A stretch of 64,000 bases of DNA from Pseudocitrobacter sp913778145 (GCA_035726825.1 JALNTX010000002.1:124001-188000); one strand, 5' to 3'; shown: positions 52,975-62,642, counted from the stretch's first letter. A program made the numbers and translations. Notes: a model not told the origin generated them from the sequence alone.

Positions 52975-54270
52975 ATGAAACGTGTTTCTCAATTCTCTTT
53001 GCTGGCCCTCGCGCTTGGTCTTTCCACCTCCGTTTTGGCTGCTGATATGGCGAAAACGCTAAGCTATTCCCACCTGTTGCAGCAAAACGGCGTCGCGATT
53101 GATACGCGCATGAGCGCGTTCTATAACGGCTGGCCGCAAAGCGCCAATGGCCCACAGGGGCATGAACCGATGGCGCTTAATCTGTCAGCCAGCTGGCTTT
53201 CGTCGATGAGCGACGAGCAGCTTGCCGCCTGGGCGCAGCAGCATAAGCTGAAAAAAGAGACCGCTCTCGCGCTGTACGGCAGCGATAAAGACAATCAGGC
53301 CGTTGCTGAGCGTTTAGAGAAAATCGGCTACACGCAGATCTCACGTTTAAGCGACGCCCTGCAACAGCAAAATCGCCTGCAAAAGCTCCCCTACTTCGAA
53401 CAGTTGGTTTATCCGCAATGGCTGCACGATCTCCAGAAAAATAAACCCGTCATGGCCAAGCCGGCGGGCGATTGGAAGGTGCTGGAAGCCGGTTGGGGCG
53501 CGCCAAAATTTTACTTACTTAGCCACATTCCGGGGGCAGGTTACATTGATACCAACGAAGTCGAAAGCGAGCCGTTGTGGAATAAAGTCTCTGATGAACA
53601 GCTGAAAGCGATGTTGGCGAAGCACGGCATCCGCCACGACACCACGGTTATTCTCTACGGACGCGACGTTTACGCCGCCGCGCGCGTAGCGCAAATTATG
53701 CTCTACGCCGGGGTGAAAGATGTCCGTTTACTGGATGGCGGCTGGAAAACCTGGTCTGACGCGGGGCTGCCGGTGGAACGCGGTACCGCCGCGAAAGTAA
53801 AACCCGAGCCGGACTTTGGCGTCACAATTCCGGCACAGCCACAGCTGATGCTGAATATGGAACAGGCGCGCGGCCTGCTCCACCGTAAAGACGCTTCGCT
53901 GGTCAGTATTCGTTCCTGGCCGGAATTTATCGGCACCACCAGCGGCTATAGCTATATCAAACCCAAAGGCGACATCGCTGGCGCGCGCTGGGGCCACGCG
54001 GGCAGCGACTCCACGCATATGGAAGATTTCCACAACCCGGACGGCACCATGCGCAGCGCGGATGATATCGCGGAAATGTGGAAAAGCTGGAACATTCTGC
54101 CCGAACAGCACGTCGCGTTTTACTGCGGCACCGGTTGGCGCGCCTCTGAAACCTTTATGTACGCCCGCGCCATGGGCTGGCAAAACGTCGCGGTCTACGA
54201 CGGTGGCTGGTACGAATGGAGCGCGAACCCGAAAAACCCCGTGGCGACGGGCGATCGTAAACCGAAATAG
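52975..54270 (+). CDS. ynjE: YnjE, periplasmic thiosulfate sulfurtransferase (three-domain rhodanese)
   Basis: 431 residues with a signal peptide (ends VLA). It carries three rhodanese-like modules. The active-site Cys is in the C-terminal YCGTGWRAS loop. The middle and C-terminal modules are nearly identical to E. coli, while the N-terminal module is more variable. Start 52975 (MKRVSQ); an in-frame TTG at 52960 is less likely. The enzyme moves sulfane sulfur in vitro; the natural acceptor is unknown. Confidence 0.94.
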   Translation: MKRVSQFSLLALALGLSTSVLAADMAKTLSYSHLLQQNGVAIDTRMSAFYNGWPQSANGPQGHEPMALNLSASWLSSMSDEQLAAWAQQHKLKKETALALYGSDKDNQAVAERLEKIGYTQISRLSDALQQQNRLQKLPYFEQLVYPQWLHDLQKNKPVMAKPAGDWKVLEAGWGAPKFYLLSHIPGAGYIDTNEVESEPLWNKVSDEQLKAMLAKHGIRHDTTVILYGRDVYAAARVAQIMLYAGVKDVRLLDGGWKTWSDAGLPVERGTAAKVKPEPDFGVTIPAQPQLMLNMEQARGLLHRKDASLVSIRSWPEFIGTTSGYSYIKPKGDIAGARWGHAGSDSTHMEDFHNPDGTMRSADDIAEMWKSWNILPEQHVAFYCGTGWRASETFMYARAMGWQNVAVYDGGWYEWSANPKNPVATGDRKPK

Positions 54271-54276
54271 CTCGCT

Positions 54277-54909
54277 TTAAGGTTTCTCTCCGTGACGCTG
54301 ACACTCTTTCAGCGTCACATACCCTCCCCACACCCGATTAAACGTTGTCATCCAGCACAGCACGCCAAAAATCCACGCCAGCCAGGAAAAGTACGCCGGG
54401 AAGAGGCAGCAAAGCACAAATAACGCGATAGTTTCACTGCCTTCCGTCAGGCCGCCCAGGTAATAAAACGATTTGTGCGCATAGCCGGGGTTATCGATAT
54501 TGTATCTTGTGGCCAGCGCGGCAAACGCCAGGAAACTGCTGCCGGTACCGATAAACGCAAACAGCAGCCACGCACCCGCTATTGCGTTGTTCACCGGGTC
54601 CGCAAGGACAAAACCAAATGGCACCAGCGCGTAGAAAAGAAAATCAAGCGCGATATCAAGGAAGCCGCCTGCATCTGATAACCCCCGCCGCCGCGCCAGC
54701 GCACCGTCCAGCCCGTCACACAATCGGTTGAGGATTATGGCTGCCAGCGCCGCGCCGAACCACCCCAATGCCAGAAACGGCAGCGCCAGCACGCCAATCG
54801 CAAAACCGACCAGTGTGACGCCATCGGGCGTGACTGACGGGCGATCCAGCGCGCTCGCCGCACGATTAAGCCAGGGCTTTAGTCGAGGATGAAGATGTCG
54901 GTCAAGCAT
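54277..54909 (-). CDS. ynjF: YnjF, CDP-alcohol phosphatidyltransferase family protein
   Basis: 210-residue membrane enzyme. The family motif is present: Asp65, Asp68-Gly69, Ala72-Arg73, Gly81, Asp85 and Asp89 (DGLDGALAR ... GGFLDIALD). Substrate unknown. The start at 54909 overlaps the ynjA stop by 8 bp, so ynjA-ynjF form a pair; the longer frame from 54963 is not conserved. Confidence 0.93.
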   Translation of the reverse strand: MLDRHLHPRLKPWLNRAASALDRPSVTPDGVTLVGFAIGVLALPFLALGWFGAALAAIILNRLCDGLDGALARRRGLSDAGGFLDIALDFLFYALVPFGFVLADPVNNAIAGAWLLFAFIGTGSSFLAFAALATRYNIDNPGYAHKSFYYLGGLTEGSETIALFVLCCLFPAYFSWLAWIFGVLCWMTTFNRVWGGYVTLKECQRHGEKP

Positions 54910-55468
54910 GCGGTTTTCCTGTTGGGGTACATAATCCTTGAGAAGGGATCTCCAGCGCGGCATTGAATCGCGCCGAGAGATTCTGAAAAGCGATCAACGC
55001 GGTCATTTCAGTAATTTGTGCATCGTTAAAGTGACAGTGTAACGCCTCTTTTTCTGCCTCGGTGACCGCCGGCGGCGTTGCGGTAACCGCTTCCGCATAG
55101 GCCAGCGCGACACGTTCCGCAGGGCTAAACAGGGCTGAATCACGCCATTGCGCCACCGCCTGCACTTTCTCCATCGCGCCGCTTCGCTGCGCCAGCCGCA
55201 GACTGTTGGCATCAATACAGAATGCGCATTCGCACTGCTGGGACACGCGCGTCATCAATAGCGCCCGCAGGCCAGGGTCAAGCCGCGCGTTTTTGCGCTC
55301 AAGGTAACCGACAAACAGCGCCACCAGCCAGAACAAACGCGGCATACGCCCCCACCAGCGCGTGGGGTTCAGCACGGTACCGTAGTGTTTTTGCTGCATG
55401 GCGGCAATGGGTTTGAGGCTCAGCGGCAATGACGCCAGCGGTTGTACCCAGAATGGTTTGTTTTTCAC
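54902..55468 (-). CDS. ynjA: YnjA, carboxymuconolactone decarboxylase / AhpD-like protein
   Basis: 188 residues of the AhpD-like fold. The redox CxxC motif is CAFC within CECAFCIDANSLRLA; TALIAFQNLSARFN is conserved. The start is a GTG at 55468 with GGAG upstream. In E. coli ynjA lies between ydjZ and ynjB on the other strand; here it is joined to ynjF, so the gene has moved. The N-terminus differs from E. coli. Confidence 0.9.
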   Translation of the reverse strand: MKNKPFWVQPLASLPLSLKPIAAMQQKHYGTVLNPTRWWGRMPRLFWLVALFVGYLERKNARLDPGLRALLMTRVSQQCECAFCIDANSLRLAQRSGAMEKVQAVAQWRDSALFSPAERVALAYAEAVTATPPAVTEAEKEALHCHFNDAQITEMTALIAFQNLSARFNAALEIPSQGLCTPTGKPHA

Positions 55469-55546
55469 CCGAAAACTCCGGCAAGGCTTTAGCGAAAGGA
55501 AAGGCAAGGATATTATGGTAATACATTCACAGGATCTTTGACCGAT

Positions 55547-55948
55547 ATGCTAAAAACCATTGATGTTGTCGCCGCTATTATTGAACAAAATGGAAAAATC
55601 CTTCTCGCCCAGCGTCCGCCGCATGCCGATCAGGCGGGAATGTGGGAGTTTGCCGGAGGGAAAGTGGAGCAAGGCGAAAGCCAGCCACAAGCGCTGATCC
55701 GCGAGTTGCGCGAAGAGTTGGGAATTAACGCGCAACCTGCCCGCTATATTGCCAGCCACCGGCGTGAAGTCTCCGGGCGAATCATTCACCTTCACGCCTG
55801 GCATGTTCCGGTTTACGAGGGCGAAATCGTCGCCCACGAGCATAGCGCACTGATGTGGTGTCTTCCGGAAGAGGCATTCGGTTATGAGCTTGCGCCTGCC
55901 GACATTCCCCTTCTTGAGGCATTTATCACTTTACACGACGCCAGATAA
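55547..55948 (+). CDS. nudG: CTP / 5-methyl-dCTP pyrophosphohydrolase NudG (Nudix)
   Basis: 133 residues. The Nudix box GGKVEQGESQPQALIREL continues REELGI (residues 37-60). Hydrolyses oxidised or methylated pyrimidine nucleotides and 2-hydroxy-dATP in E. coli. Divergent from ynjA. The 3' end overlaps the convergent ynjH by 23 bp. Start 55547 matches the family. Confidence 0.94.
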   Translation: MLKTIDVVAAIIEQNGKILLAQRPPHADQAGMWEFAGGKVEQGESQPQALIRELREELGINAQPARYIASHRREVSGRIIHLHAWHVPVYEGEIVAHEHSALMWCLPEEAFGYELAPADIPLLEAFITLHDAR

Positions 55949-56186
55949 GCGGGTTGGTGCTGAGGGTTTTCTCGTCACGCAGACACTGCAACAGGCCGCC
56001 ATCGGTGTTAATCACCGCACCTTCAGAATAATATTCATTTTGATACACGCAGCACTGGCTGCAATTCTGTACGTTTTTACCCTGACTGTTGAACACCTCG
56101 GGCGGTACATTCACCTCCACCTGTGGGCGCGCTAGCGTCGCCCCGGCGGCCATCAGCAGCAGGCCCGCCAGCCAATACGTCTTCAT
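55926..56186 (-). CDS. ynjH: YnjH, DUF1496 secreted protein
   Basis: 86-residue periplasmic protein of unknown function with a signal peptide (ends LAR or ATLA). Conserved Cys in CSQCCVYQ and LQCLRDEK suggest disulfides. The ATG at 56186 has GGAG 7 nt upstream; the GTG at 56192 is too close to it. It precedes gdhA divergently. Confidence 0.91.
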   Translation of the reverse strand: MKTYWLAGLLLMAAGATLARPQVEVNVPPEVFNSQGKNVQNCSQCCVYQNEYYSEGAVINTDGGLLQCLRDEKTLSTNPLIWRRVK

Positions 56187-56426
56187 ATTCACTCTCCTTT
56201 CGCATCATTCGCTTTATGTTGATATCGGCGCATTTGCCGGTTTCCTTAAGCGTAGCTACGTATCGTTTTTTATTATGACCCACCGCTGCGTATTAATTTT
56301 CCTTTCACGTTCAATTTTGCTTGTCAAAAGTTAGCAACGTAATGATATAGTCAAAAAACATCACGACGTGAAAACATAAAACACAACAAGCACATACATC
56401 ATTAACTATAAGAGGAACTTATACTT

Positions 56427-57770
56427 ATGGATCAGGTTGGCTCTCTGGAAAACTTCCTTGCCCACGTTCAGCAACGCGACCCGCACCAGACAGAATTCTC
56501 TCAGGCCGTACGCGAAGTCATGACCACTCTTTGGCCATTTCTGGAACAGAACCCGCAATATCGTCGCCTCTCGCTGCTCGAAAGGCTGGTTGAACCAGAG
56601 CGCGTGATCCAGTTCCGCGTGGTTTGGATGGACGATCGCAACCAGGTACAGGTAAACCGCGCATGGCGCGTACAGTTCAGTTCGGCGATTGGGCCGTTCA
56701 AGGGAGGGATGCGTTTCCACCCTTCAGTTAACCTGTCTATTCTGAAATTCCTCGGCTTCGAGCAAACCTTCAAAAACGCGCTGACCACCCTGCCTATGGG
56801 TGGCGGCAAAGGCGGCAGCGATTTTGACCCGAAAGGGAAAAGCGAAGGCGAAGTCATGCGCTTCTGTCAGGCGCTAATGACCGAGTTGTATCGTCACCTC
56901 GGCGCAGACACAGACGTTCCGGCGGGCGATATTGGCGTGGGCGGGCGTGAAGTCGGCTTTATGGCCGGAATGATGAAAAAACTCTCCAACAATACCGCCT
57001 GCGTCTTTACCGGCAAAGGTCTTTCGTTCGGCGGCAGCCTGATTCGCCCGGAAGCTACCGGTTATGGCCTGGTTTACTTCACCGAAGCGATGCTCAAACG
57101 TCACGGCCTGAGCTTTGAAGGTATGCGCGTATCCGTATCCGGCTCCGGGAACGTGGCGCAATATGCGATTGAAAAAGCGATGGAATTCGGCGCGCGTGTA
57201 GTGACCGCATCCGACTCCAGCGGCACCGTGGTGGATGAAAGCGGCTTCACCAAAGAAAAACTGGCGCGTCTGATTGAAATCAAAGCCAGCCGCGACGGTC
57301 GCGTAGCCGATTACGCGCGTGAATTTGGCCTGGTGTATCTGGAAGGTCAGCAGCCGTGGTCCGTACCGGTTGATATCGCCCTGCCGTGCGCCACGCAGAA
57401 CGAGCTGGATACCGATGCGGCTCGCGTGCTGATTGCCAACGGCGTCAAAGCAGTTGCCGAAGGCGCGAATATGCCAACCACCATCGAAGCCACCGAACTG
57501 TTCCTCGAAGCGGGCGTGCTGTTTGCGCCAGGTAAAGCGGCGAACGCGGGCGGCGTGGCAACGTCCGGCCTGGAGATGGCGCAGAACGCCGCACGTCTGG
57601 GCTGGAAAGCCGAGAAAGTGGATGCGCGTTTGCATCACATCATGCTGGATATTCACCATGCCTGCGTCGAGCACGGCGGCGAAAACAAGCAAACCAACTA
57701 TGTGCGCGGCGCTAACATCGCAGGCTTTGTGAAAGTTGCCGATGCGATGCTGTCGCAGGGTGTGATTTAA
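56427..57770 (+). CDS. gdhA: NADP-specific glutamate dehydrogenase
   Basis: Reductive amination of 2-oxoglutarate; ammonia assimilation in nitrogen-replete cells. It has 447 residues as in E. coli. Lys128 in PMGGGKGGSDFD is the catalytic lysine, GPFKGGMRFHP binds substrate, and VSGSGNVAQYA is the dinucleotide fold. AAGAGG lies upstream. In E. coli ynjI follows; here a BIME and then topB. Confidence 0.97.
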   Translation: MDQVGSLENFLAHVQQRDPHQTEFSQAVREVMTTLWPFLEQNPQYRRLSLLERLVEPERVIQFRVVWMDDRNQVQVNRAWRVQFSSAIGPFKGGMRFHPSVNLSILKFLGFEQTFKNALTTLPMGGGKGGSDFDPKGKSEGEVMRFCQALMTELYRHLGADTDVPAGDIGVGGREVGFMAGMMKKLSNNTACVFTGKGLSFGGSLIRPEATGYGLVYFTEAMLKRHGLSFEGMRVSVSGSGNVAQYAIEKAMEFGARVVTASDSSGTVVDESGFTKEKLARLIEIKASRDGRVADYAREFGLVYLEGQQPWSVPVDIALPCATQNELDTDAARVLIANGVKAVAEGANMPTTIEATELFLEAGVLFAPGKAANAGGVATSGLEMAQNAARLGWKAEKVDARLHHIMLDIHHACVEHGGENKQTNYVRGANIAGFVKVADAMLSQGVI

Positions 57771-57778
57771 GTAGCCAA

Positions 57779-57874
57779 TGCCTGATGGCGCTGCGCTTAT
57801 CAGGCCTACGACTGGACGCAATTCATTGAAACTGCACTCTTTGTAGGCCGGGCAAGCGCAGCGCCCCCGGCAAG
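57779..57874. repeat. BIME: two opposed REP elements after gdhA
   Basis: TGCCTGATGGCGCTGCGCTT (reverse, 57779-57809) and GTAGGCCGGGCAAGCGCAGC (forward, 57842-57874). It lies between convergent gdhA and topB, and no separate T-rich terminator was found. Confidence 0.85.
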
Positions 57875-57903
57875 AATACGGCACAGGCCTGAAAGCGCTT
57901 CGC

Positions 57904-59862
57904 TTAGGCTATCGCCCCGCTTCCGACTTCATCCGCTGGCGGGCTTTTTTTTGCGCTACGTTTACGCGGCGCACTCTTTTTCTTCTCGCCACTACCACCG
58001 CCCGGCGCGACAATGCCGCGGAAACGCCTGACCGGCGTGCTGCGAGCCTGATCAATCAGTTGATACAGCGTGCCCACCAGCGGCTGCATAAAGTCCTGAT
58101 AGCGGCACTGTTTCTCACTGATTTGCGTCAAAATGGACTCCCAGTGCGCCGTCATATCCGGCCGTGTCGCCATTTCCGGCAGCGAGTGGAACAGCGCTTT
58201 ACCCGCGTCCGTCGAGTGAATATAGCGCCCTTTTTTAGTCAGGAAACCGCGCTTAAACAGCAGTTCGATAATTCCCGCGCGCGTCGCCTCTGTACCCAGG
58301 CCATCTGTCGCACGCAGGATTTTTTTCAGATCTTTGTCCTGCACAAAACGCGCAATCCCGGTCATCGCCGACAGCAGCGTGGCGTCGGTAAAGTGGCGTG
58401 GCGGCTGGGTTTGCCGTTCCACCACTTCGCCTTTTTCGCACAGCAGCTCATCACTTTTGGCAACCACCGGTAACGGCGTGCCGTCGTTCTCTTCATCGCG
58501 CTCTTTCCCGCCGAGCAGCGTGCGCCAGCCTGCTTCCGCAAGAAAACGCGCTTTGGCGATAAATTTACCGTTGGCAATATCAAGGTCTATCTGACACTTA
58601 CGGAAAACCGCATCCGGGCAGAACTGCATCAGATACTGACGCGCCACCAGGGTGTAAATCTTCGATTCATTTTCCGTCAGATTGACGTTGCTAGCGCGCG
58701 CGGTTGGAATAATGGCATGGTGCGCGTCAACTTTTTTGTCATCCCAACAACGGTTGCGGGTGTCCGGGTTCACCACCGGTTGCGGCAGGAGATCCGGCGC
58801 GTGGACGGCAATCGCATTCAACACCGCGTGTCGCCCGGCGAAATGCTCTTCCGGCAAATAGCGGCTATCCGAACGTGGATAGGTAATCAGTTTGTGGGTT
58901 TCGTACAGCTTCTGGCAGATATCGAGCACATTCTGCGCGCTCAGGCCGAAACGTTTGGCGGCCTCAATCTGCAATGCGGAAAGCGAAAACGGCAGCGGGG
59001 CCGATTCTGATTCCCGTTTATCGTTATAGGCCGTGACAATCGCCGGCTGACCTTCGATGCGTTTGACCACATGATCGGCTAACGCGCGGTGTAGCAATCG
59101 CCCCTCTTCGTCCTGATACGGCTCGCAGGCTTCGCTCGGTTGCCAAACAGCGGTGAAACGTTCGTCTTTCGGCGTCACAATGTGCGCTTTCACTTCGAAG
59201 AAATCTTTGGCGACAAAGTTTTCAATTTCTTCATCGCGGCGCACCACCAGCCCCAGCACCGGCGTTTGTACGCGGCCGACGGAGAGCACGCCATTATACC
59301 CGGCGTTACGTCCTAAAATGGTGTAAGCGCGGGTCATATTGATGCCGTAAAGCCAGTCGGCACGGGCGCGAGCCAGCGCGGAAACGCACAGCGGAATGAA
59401 GTCGCTGTTGGCACGCAGACGCGTAATCGCCCGCTCCACCGCCTGCGGGTTCAGGTCGTTGATCAAACAGCGTTGCACTTGCTGGCGCTTTTCGGGTGCA
59501 AGCGAAAGGTAGTCCAGCACTTCATCCACCAGCAGTTGCCCTTCTCTGTCGGGGTCTCCTGCGTGAATAACTTCGCTGGCCTCGTGCAAAAAGCGCTTAA
59601 TCACATTGAGCTGCTTTGTCACCGACGGGCGCGGCTGAAGCTGCCACTTCTCCGGCACAATCGGCAAATCCTGCAAATTCCAGCGCGCATAACGGCTGTC
59701 ATACGCGTCTGGCTGCGCCTGTTCGAGTAGATGGCCAATACACCAGGTCACCACCTGACCGTTGCCACATTCGATATACCCGTCGCCCTTTCGATGAGGT
59801 TTCGGTAGTACATCAGCAATGGCACGCGCCAGGCTCGGTTTTTCCGCAATAAACAGGCGCAT
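57904..59862 (-). CDS. topB: DNA topoisomerase III
   Basis: Type IA topoisomerase, decatenating, with the Toprim DPDREGQ motif and the active-site Tyr in LITYPRSDSRYLP. It has 652 residues. The C-terminal tail is basic (KKKSAPRKRSAKKSPP). Start 59862 follows the selD stop by 4 bp, so it is likely co-transcribed with selD. Length and sequence are like E. coli. Confidence 0.97.
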   Translation of the reverse strand: MRLFIAEKPSLARAIADVLPKPHRKGDGYIECGNGQVVTWCIGHLLEQAQPDAYDSRYARWNLQDLPIVPEKWQLQPRPSVTKQLNVIKRFLHEASEVIHAGDPDREGQLLVDEVLDYLSLAPEKRQQVQRCLINDLNPQAVERAITRLRANSDFIPLCVSALARARADWLYGINMTRAYTILGRNAGYNGVLSVGRVQTPVLGLVVRRDEEIENFVAKDFFEVKAHIVTPKDERFTAVWQPSEACEPYQDEEGRLLHRALADHVVKRIEGQPAIVTAYNDKRESESAPLPFSLSALQIEAAKRFGLSAQNVLDICQKLYETHKLITYPRSDSRYLPEEHFAGRHAVLNAIAVHAPDLLPQPVVNPDTRNRCWDDKKVDAHHAIIPTARASNVNLTENESKIYTLVARQYLMQFCPDAVFRKCQIDLDIANGKFIAKARFLAEAGWRTLLGGKERDEENDGTPLPVVAKSDELLCEKGEVVERQTQPPRHFTDATLLSAMTGIARFVQDKDLKKILRATDGLGTEATRAGIIELLFKRGFLTKKGRYIHSTDAGKALFHSLPEMATRPDMTAHWESILTQISEKQCRYQDFMQPLVGTLYQLIDQARSTPVRRFRGIVAPGGGSGEKKKSAPRKRSAKKSPPADEVGSGAIA

Positions 59863-59866
59863 CTGC

Positions 59867-60910
59867 TTAGCGAATCTCAATCATCGGGCGACCCGCGCGG
59901 GCCTCAACCAGACAACCAATAGACGTTAAGGTAATGCCGTACTCCGCCGCCGCGGCCTGCACCTCTTGCTCAGCTTCCGGCGTGACTGCCAACAGCAGGC
60001 CGCCAGAGGTTTGCGGATCGCACAGCAGTGAACGCCATTCGTCCGGCATCTCGCCCATCAGGTGACCGTAGCTGGCAAAGTTGCGCCCGGTACCACCCGG
60101 CACCGCACCCTGCGCGATGTACTCTTCCACGCCCGGCAGTTTTGGCACGTCGGCAAAGTTCACCTGCGCCTGCACGCCTGCGCCCTGGCACATTTCGCTG
60201 AGATGGCCCAGCAGGCCAAAACCGGTGACGTCCGTCATCGCTTTTACGCCGTCAATATTGGCGAAGGCCGCGCCAGCAAGGTTCATCTGACACATCACTT
60301 CCGTCGCCAGCCCCTGATGTTCAGGTTTCAGCAGCGATTTTTTTTCAGCGGTGGTGAGTACGCCAATCCCCAGTGGTTTGGTGAGGAACAGTTTGCAGCC
60401 CGCCTGCGCGGTGCTGTTTTTCTTCACGCGCTCGGTCGGCACGACACCCGTGACCGCCAGCCCGAAAATCGGCTCCGGCGCATCAATAGAGTGGCCGCCC
60501 GCCAGGGCAATCCCGGCCTGTTGACAGGCGAAACGCCCGCCTTCAATCACGTCGCGCGCGATTTCTGGTGCCAGAGTATTAATAGGCCAGCCAAGAATCG
60601 CAATCGCCATAATCGGTTTGCCGCCCATCGCGAAGATATCGCTGATGGCGTTAGTGGCCGCGATACGGCCAAAATCAAACGGGTTATCCACGATCGGCAT
60701 GAAGAAATCGGTGGTACTGATAATCGATGTGCCGTTGCCGAGGTCGTACACTGCCGCGTCATCACGGGTTTCATTGCCGACAAGCAGGTTCGGGTCGACA
60801 AACTTCGCCTGTTCGCTATGCAGGATGGTTTCCAGCACTTTCGGGGAAATTTTACAACCGCAACCGGCTCCGTGGCTGTACTGTGTTAAACGAATGGCTT
60901 GCTCGCTCAT
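59867..60910 (-). CDS. selD: selenide, water dikinase (selenophosphate synthetase)
   Basis: Makes selenophosphate for selenocysteine and selenouridine. It has 347 residues. Active-site Cys17 and Lys20 are in SHGAGCGCK. AIR synthase-like fold with DVTGFGLLGH and CDPQTSGGLL. Here the catalytic residue is Cys, so no UGA selenocysteine codon is needed. AGGAG precedes ATG at 60910. Confidence 0.97.
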   Translation of the reverse strand: MSEQAIRLTQYSHGAGCGCKISPKVLETILHSEQAKFVDPNLLVGNETRDDAAVYDLGNGTSIISTTDFFMPIVDNPFDFGRIAATNAISDIFAMGGKPIMAIAILGWPINTLAPEIARDVIEGGRFACQQAGIALAGGHSIDAPEPIFGLAVTGVVPTERVKKNSTAQAGCKLFLTKPLGIGVLTTAEKKSLLKPEHQGLATEVMCQMNLAGAAFANIDGVKAMTDVTGFGLLGHLSEMCQGAGVQAQVNFADVPKLPGVEEYIAQGAVPGGTGRNFASYGHLMGEMPDEWRSLLCDPQTSGGLLLAVTPEAEQEVQAAAAEYGITLTSIGCLVEARAGRPMIEIR

Positions 60911-61133
60911 GGGCATCTCCTGATTTTGCCAATCCCACTATGGTAGCGCCCAAACGGCGGCGTGGTAAGTCCGACACTCCGAAATCGCTCACTACTGCTC
61001 ACTTCGCAAGCAATTGTCCGTTTTGCGACACAGGGCAATTTTTCTTACCGCGTTTTTCCTTCTACTAATTAGTGGCATGAATATATTAGTGTCAAAACCT
61101 GCATATCAGGATAAAAATCAAAAGGAAATATCA

Positions 61134-61883
61134 ATGAAAAAACGCATTATCGCCCTTTGCCTGGCAACACTCTTTACGTCCAGCGCTTTTGCTCTTGCTC
61201 CGGCCGGGAACGACGCCACCACCAAACCAGACCTCTACTACCTGAAAAATGCGCAAGCCATTGATAGCCTCGCTCTGCTGCCCCCTCCACCGGCCGTCGG
61301 GAGCATTGCATTCCTGAACGATCAGGCGATGTATGAACAAGGCCGCCTGCTGCGCAACACCGAACGCGGTAAGCTGGCGGTAGAAGATGCTAACCTGAGC
61401 GGCGGCGGCGTGGCGAATGCCTTCTCCGGTGCGTTTGGATCGCCTATCACCGAAAAAGATGCGCCGCAGTTACACAAGCTGCTGACCAACATGATTGAAG
61501 ATGCGGGCGATCTGGCAACCCGTGGCGCGAAAGAAAAATATATGCGCATTCGTCCGTTCGCTTTCTACGGCGTGCCAACCTGTAACACCACCGAGCAGGA
61601 TAAACTGTCGAAAAACGGTTCTTATCCATCGGGCCATACCTCTATCGGCTGGGCCACCGCGCTGGTGCTGGCAGAGATTAATCCGGATCGTCAGAACGAG
61701 ATTTTAAAACGTGGGTATGAGCTGGGCGAAAGCCGCGTAATTTGCGGTTACCACTGGCAGAGCGACGTGGATGCCGCGCGCATCGTCGGTTCCGCCGTTG
61801 TTGCCACGCTGCACACCAACCCGGCATTCCAGCAGCAGCTGCAAAAAGCGAAAGACGAATTCGCCAAACAGCATAAATCTTAA
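61134..61883 (+). CDS. class A non-specific acid phosphatase, PhoC/PhoN type
   Basis: Secreted periplasmic phosphatase of 249 residues with a signal peptide (cleavage after AFA, residue 20). The full class A signature is present: K133-x6-R140-P141, PSGH at 165-168, and S200-R201-x5-H207-x3-D211. It cleaves many phosphomonoesters and can act as a phosphotransferase. AAAGGA precedes the ATG. E. coli K-12 has no gene between selD and ydjA. The closest named relatives are PhoC of Morganella and similar enteric enzymes; I do not assign a symbol. Confidence 0.93.
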   Translation: MKKRIIALCLATLFTSSAFALAPAGNDATTKPDLYYLKNAQAIDSLALLPPPPAVGSIAFLNDQAMYEQGRLLRNTERGKLAVEDANLSGGGVANAFSGAFGSPITEKDAPQLHKLLTNMIEDAGDLATRGAKEKYMRIRPFAFYGVPTCNTTEQDKLSKNGSYPSGHTSIGWATALVLAEINPDRQNEILKRGYELGESRVICGYHWQSDVDAARIVGSAVVATLHTNPAFQQQLQKAKDEFAKQHKS

Positions 61884-61890
61884 TGAAAAA

Positions 61891-61916
61891 AGCCCGGTGG
61901 ATTCTGCCGCCGGGCT
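61891..61916. terminator. terminator between the phosphatase gene and ydjA
   Basis: AGCCCGGTGG/CCGCCGGGCT stem (one G-T pair) with a 6-nt loop. The minus strand has six T residues after it, so it ends ydjA transcripts and probably the convergent phosphatase gene. Confidence 0.85.
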
Positions 61917-61926
61917 ATCAGCTTTA

Positions 61927-62478
61927 TCAGAAACGCACCACAAACGGGGCTGTATCCGGCACCGACACGGTGGTAGACGCCTTCAGCTGTGGCGTGCCTA
62001 AGTAGAGAAAACCGACGATTTTATCGTGTTCCCCGCACTTCAGCCCTTCACGCACCACCGGGCTATCGGTTAACGCACCGCTGCGCCAGATACCGTTAAA
62101 ACCCTGCGCAGCCGCCGCCATCTGCATTGCCATCACCGCGCAACCTGCCGACATCTCCTGTTCCCATTTTGGCACCTTGTGATGTGGCTGACATTTCGCC
62201 ACTACCGCGATAATCAGCGGTGCACGGAATGGCGCATTACGTGCTTTATCAATCGCTTTCTCATCGCTGCCCGCGTCAATTGCTCCTTTTTCCAGCAACT
62301 GACTGAAACGCTCGCGGCCTTCTCCCTCGATGATAAAAAACTGCCACGGCTGTAGCGTGCCGTGATCCGGGGCACGCATCCCGGCTCGCAGGATATTTTC
62401 CAGTTGCTCACCGGCTGGCGCAGGGTCAGCCAGGCGGGAAGCGCTACGGCGATTTACCAGTAATTCAAGTGCGTCCAT
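61927..62478 (-). CDS. ydjA: YdjA, nitroreductase-family NADPH:FMN oxidoreductase
   Basis: 183-residue FMN-binding protein of minimal nitroreductase fold, the length of E. coli YdjA. NRRSASRLADPAPAGEQ at the N-terminus and PDHGTLQPWQF form the flavin site. The natural substrate is unknown. Divergent from sppA, the K-12 order. Confidence 0.94.
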   Translation of the reverse strand: MDALELLVNRRSASRLADPAPAGEQLENILRAGMRAPDHGTLQPWQFFIIEGEGRERFSQLLEKGAIDAGSDEKAIDKARNAPFRAPLIIAVVAKCQPHHKVPKWEQEMSAGCAVMAMQMAAAAQGFNGIWRSGALTDSPVVREGLKCGEHDKIVGFLYLGTPQLKASTTVSVPDTAPFVVRF

Positions 62479-62642
62479 TGATTCGCTCCTGTCATGTTAT
62501 TTTTCACAAAATTAACATGCGCGAGGAATTTGTTACAGCGCCGAAGGCGATTCCTGCTGACAACGGGCGGCGCTCTATTTAGGATAGCCAGATGTTTCAC
62601 CGCTTTCGGTGGACCGTTTACTGTCTTTATCAGGGAGAAAAC

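Noticed and set aside
56874..57884. 336-residue ORF opposite gdhA, and similar long ORFs opposite trpB (15001-15834), selD (60062-60889) and sppA (62913-63992)
   Set aside because: Antisense frames produced by GC-rich codon use; none shows a plausible product.
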